DNA of 14,932 nucleotides, taken from contig JAHHSO010000033.1 in assembly GCA_020025205.1 (NCBI GenBank), positions 1-14,932 of the forward strand, written 5' to 3'. This stretch comes from Christensenellaceae bacterium. Lineage in GTDB: Bacteria; Bacillota; Clostridia; Christensenellales; Aristaeellaceae. Numbering within the stretch: position 1 is the stretch's first letter; each line of letters opens with the position of its first letter. Below are positions 13,420-14,932 of this stretch, in pieces. A program made the translations under genes and the position numbers. Below the pieces are notes generated by a model. That model did no database searches and had not been told where the DNA came from. It saw only the letters and a list, made by a program, of their open reading frames with translations.

Positions 13420-14859
13420 TTATACAAATGTCTCTTGTCCAACCTCAGTGGGTGTCTGATCGTAAAATACACGAAGTACTTCCGGCGTTGAGCTCTGAAC
13501 GCGATGCACTGTGCGCTCCACCAGATCATACGGCAGACGCGCCGGCACAAGCTGCGTACCATACAGCGTAACCGCGCGCAAAATAATGGAGTAGCGTCCG
13601 TGCGGCAAACCGAAATCCAGCAGCACCGGAAAATACTTGTACAGTTTGCGCGACAGCCCGGCAAGGTCAATCTCCTCGCTGAATATTGCATCTGCTGTAC
13701 GCAGGGCATGAAGTCTGTCTGCCGTAACCTGCCCCAGAATCCGTGCGCCAAGGCCAAGCAGCGGAAACGGTTTTTTTCCGGCAATTTCCGGACTCAGTCC
13801 GATCTCTTCCGCAAGCCCGCGCACCTCTTCCTTGAAGCAGGAGCTCAGCGGCTCAAGCACCGGAACACCGCAGCTTTTCCATCCATTACTTCTGCGTCCG
13901 CTCAGAAAATCGCTGTAATTGCTGCCCAGAACGATCACTTTCTTTCCAGGCATTGCCTCAATCTGCCGCGCCATTTCCTGCTGCAGACACCGAGCCACTA
14001 CTTCGTGTTTTTCCTTCATATTGCGCTTGTTGGCTAAGGCATCCAGCACGACGCCGGAACGATCCACCACGCGCAGAGGAATCTCCAATCCCTCAAAAGC
14101 AGCCTGAATTCGTGCGCTCTCCCCCTCGCGCATTAAGCCGGTTTCCATGTAAATGGCAACCATGCGCTCACCAAATGCGCGCTTTGTCAGCATGGCCGCC
14201 ACTGTGGAATCGACTCCGCCGCTAACCACGCAGACTGCCTGATCCGACTCCGCCGCAGCCTCTGCAAGCCTGGTTTCAGCCTCTGCAATCGCAGCTTCCC
14301 GCGTATACCAAGGCTCACAGCCGCAAATGTCACGGGCAAAATTCTTGAGTATCGTTGTCCCTTCGGGATCATTGCGTTCCGGCTCAAACTGCACACCGTA
14401 CAACTTGCGGCGCACATCCTGAAAAGCGATGGTGCATCCGCCTGCATTGGCACAGCCCTGTACGTCTGCCGGCAGCATAAGCGTAAGCGTTTCTTCCAGG
14501 CAGCGCTCACCGCTTTTCAACCCTCCGAACAGCCGGCTGTCTCCATATTCAATGTTGACTTTTCGGGGGCTGTTTGCCGCGCCTGCGCAAGCACCGCCCA
14601 TTGCAGCCAACAACAGATATGAAGCGTGACCCAGCGCGAGAACAGGAATACCCAGCTCAACAATGCCCTCATCGATTTTTCCGGGAGCATTTTTCTGCTC
14701 TCCGCAAATCAAAATGCCGCGCGGGTCCAGTTCTTTTATCTCTTCGACAGTAGCGCCGCCGTCAATGATCCTGGTATAGACCTGTTCGGTACGAAGGCGC
14801 AAAGCCGCCTCCAGAGCGAACTCCTCCGAAAGGTTAAGAATCAGAATCATGTCGTTCAT
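13420..14859 (-). CDS. GMP-synthase-like protein with a degenerate glutaminase domain
   Basis: 479 residues, shorter than the 510-525 of GuaA, with the GuaA layout: amidotransferase-like half (1-182), ATP-pyrophosphatase half (about 205-345) and dimerisation/XMP domain (about 345-479). The P-loop VSGGVDSTVAA (212-222) is intact, and ARILGQVT and ARLPYDLVE are GuaA-like. The glutaminase triad is broken: the nucleophile loop GICYGMQ is replaced by ALGHASY (Cys to Gly77), and GVQFHPE reads GVQFEPE (His to Glu159), with only Glu161 kept. Several XMP-side motifs also differ (PFPLLGLG for PFPGPGLG; the end lacks the usual TIEWE). It may be an ammonia-dependent GMP synthase or a paralogue with another substrate. 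Own promoter (14897-14925), SD GGAGGG 6 nt before ATG, and own terminator. I withhold the symbol guaA. Confidence 0.88.
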   Translation of the reverse strand: MNDMILILNLSEEFALEAALRLRTEQVYTRIIDGGATVEEIKELDPRGILICGEQKNAPGKIDEGIVELGIPVLALGHASYLLLAAMGGACAGAANSPRKVNIEYGDSRLFGGLKSGERCLEETLTLMLPADVQGCANAGGCTIAFQDVRRKLYGVQFEPERNDPEGTTILKNFARDICGCEPWYTREAAIAEAETRLAEAAAESDQAVCVVSGGVDSTVAAMLTKRAFGERMVAIYMETGLMREGESARIQAAFEGLEIPLRVVDRSGVVLDALANKRNMKEKHEVVARCLQQEMARQIEAMPGKKVIVLGSNYSDFLSGRRSNGWKSCGVPVLEPLSSCFKEEVRGLAEEIGLSPEIAGKKPFPLLGLGARILGQVTADRLHALRTADAIFSEEIDLAGLSRKLYKYFPVLLDFGLPHGRYSIILRAVTLYGTQLVPARLPYDLVERTVHRVQSSTPEVLRVFYDQTPTEVGQETFV

Positions 14860-14896
14860 GCTTGTCCCTCCACAGAATTTTGTGCTTCATGTATTT

Positions 14897-14925
14897 ATTA
14901 TACTGTATTGAAAACAGTTTTACAA
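14897..14925 (-). promoter_or_regulatory. Promoter of the GMP-synthase-like gene (TTGTAA-N17-TATAAT)
   Basis: -35 TTGTAA (14925-14920), 17-nt spacer, perfect -10 TATAAT (14902-14897); predicted start near 14890 and a leader of about 30 nt. A 5-bp inverted repeat ACTGT/ACAGT lies between the two boxes and touches the -10. No PurBox is visible in the 73 bases upstream that the window includes. Confidence 0.7.
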
Positions 14926-14932
14926 CCAAACG

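Overview
All genes in this window lie on the minus strand, so transcription runs from the right end to the left. Gene content and order point to a Clostridia-type Bacillota: an L7Ae/YbxF-like gene ahead of rpsL-rpsG-fusA-tuf, a short DapB next to the acetyl-branch enzyme DapH, a purE-purM-purN-purH-purD cluster, strong AGGAGG-type ribosome binding sites and sigma-A-type promoters. By eye the coding DNA is moderately GC-rich and most intergenic DNA is AT-rich. No tRNA, rRNA, CRISPR array or insertion sequence was seen.

Right part (14932 to 8321), purine region. A GMP-synthase-like gene has its own promoter and terminator. Its ATP-pyrophosphatase P-loop is intact, but its glutaminase domain has lost the catalytic cysteine and histidine. 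Next is a regulatory gap with one exact PurBox about 76 bases upstream of the predicted purE start of transcription. The purE-purM-purN genes follow, tightly packed. A tandem-GNAT acetyltransferase gene with its own extended -10 promoter inside a 9-bp dyad sits between purN and purH. A strong terminator follows purH, and purD then starts from a separate promoter. Together these genes cover the carboxylation, AIR synthase, GAR synthetase, GAR formyltransferase and last two IMP steps. purF, purL/Q/S, purK, purC and purB are not here.

Middle part (8320 to 3945): purD, then a likely operon dapB-dapH-cotH-like with a structured leader. DapB and DapH supply successive steps of the acetylated lysine/diaminopimelate pathway. 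The third gene encodes a membrane-anchored CotH-family protein kinase-like protein.

Left part (3844 to 1), translation (str) operon: L7Ae-like, rpsL, rpsG, fusA and the first codons of tuf. It has a near-consensus promoter of its own and does not follow rpoC. S12 carries Arg at position 88, where most bacteria have Lys. The 271-nt rpsL-rpsG spacer is GC-rich and can fold into a three-helix structure starting at the rpsL stop codon, a candidate ribosomal-protein autoregulation site.

The most unusual items are the GMP synthase homologue with the dead glutaminase, the rpsL-rpsG spacer structure, the single PurBox near -76, the dyad promoter of the GNAT gene, and Arg88 in S12. I see no obviously new multi-gene system; the best candidate for new biology is the GMP-synthase-like protein.
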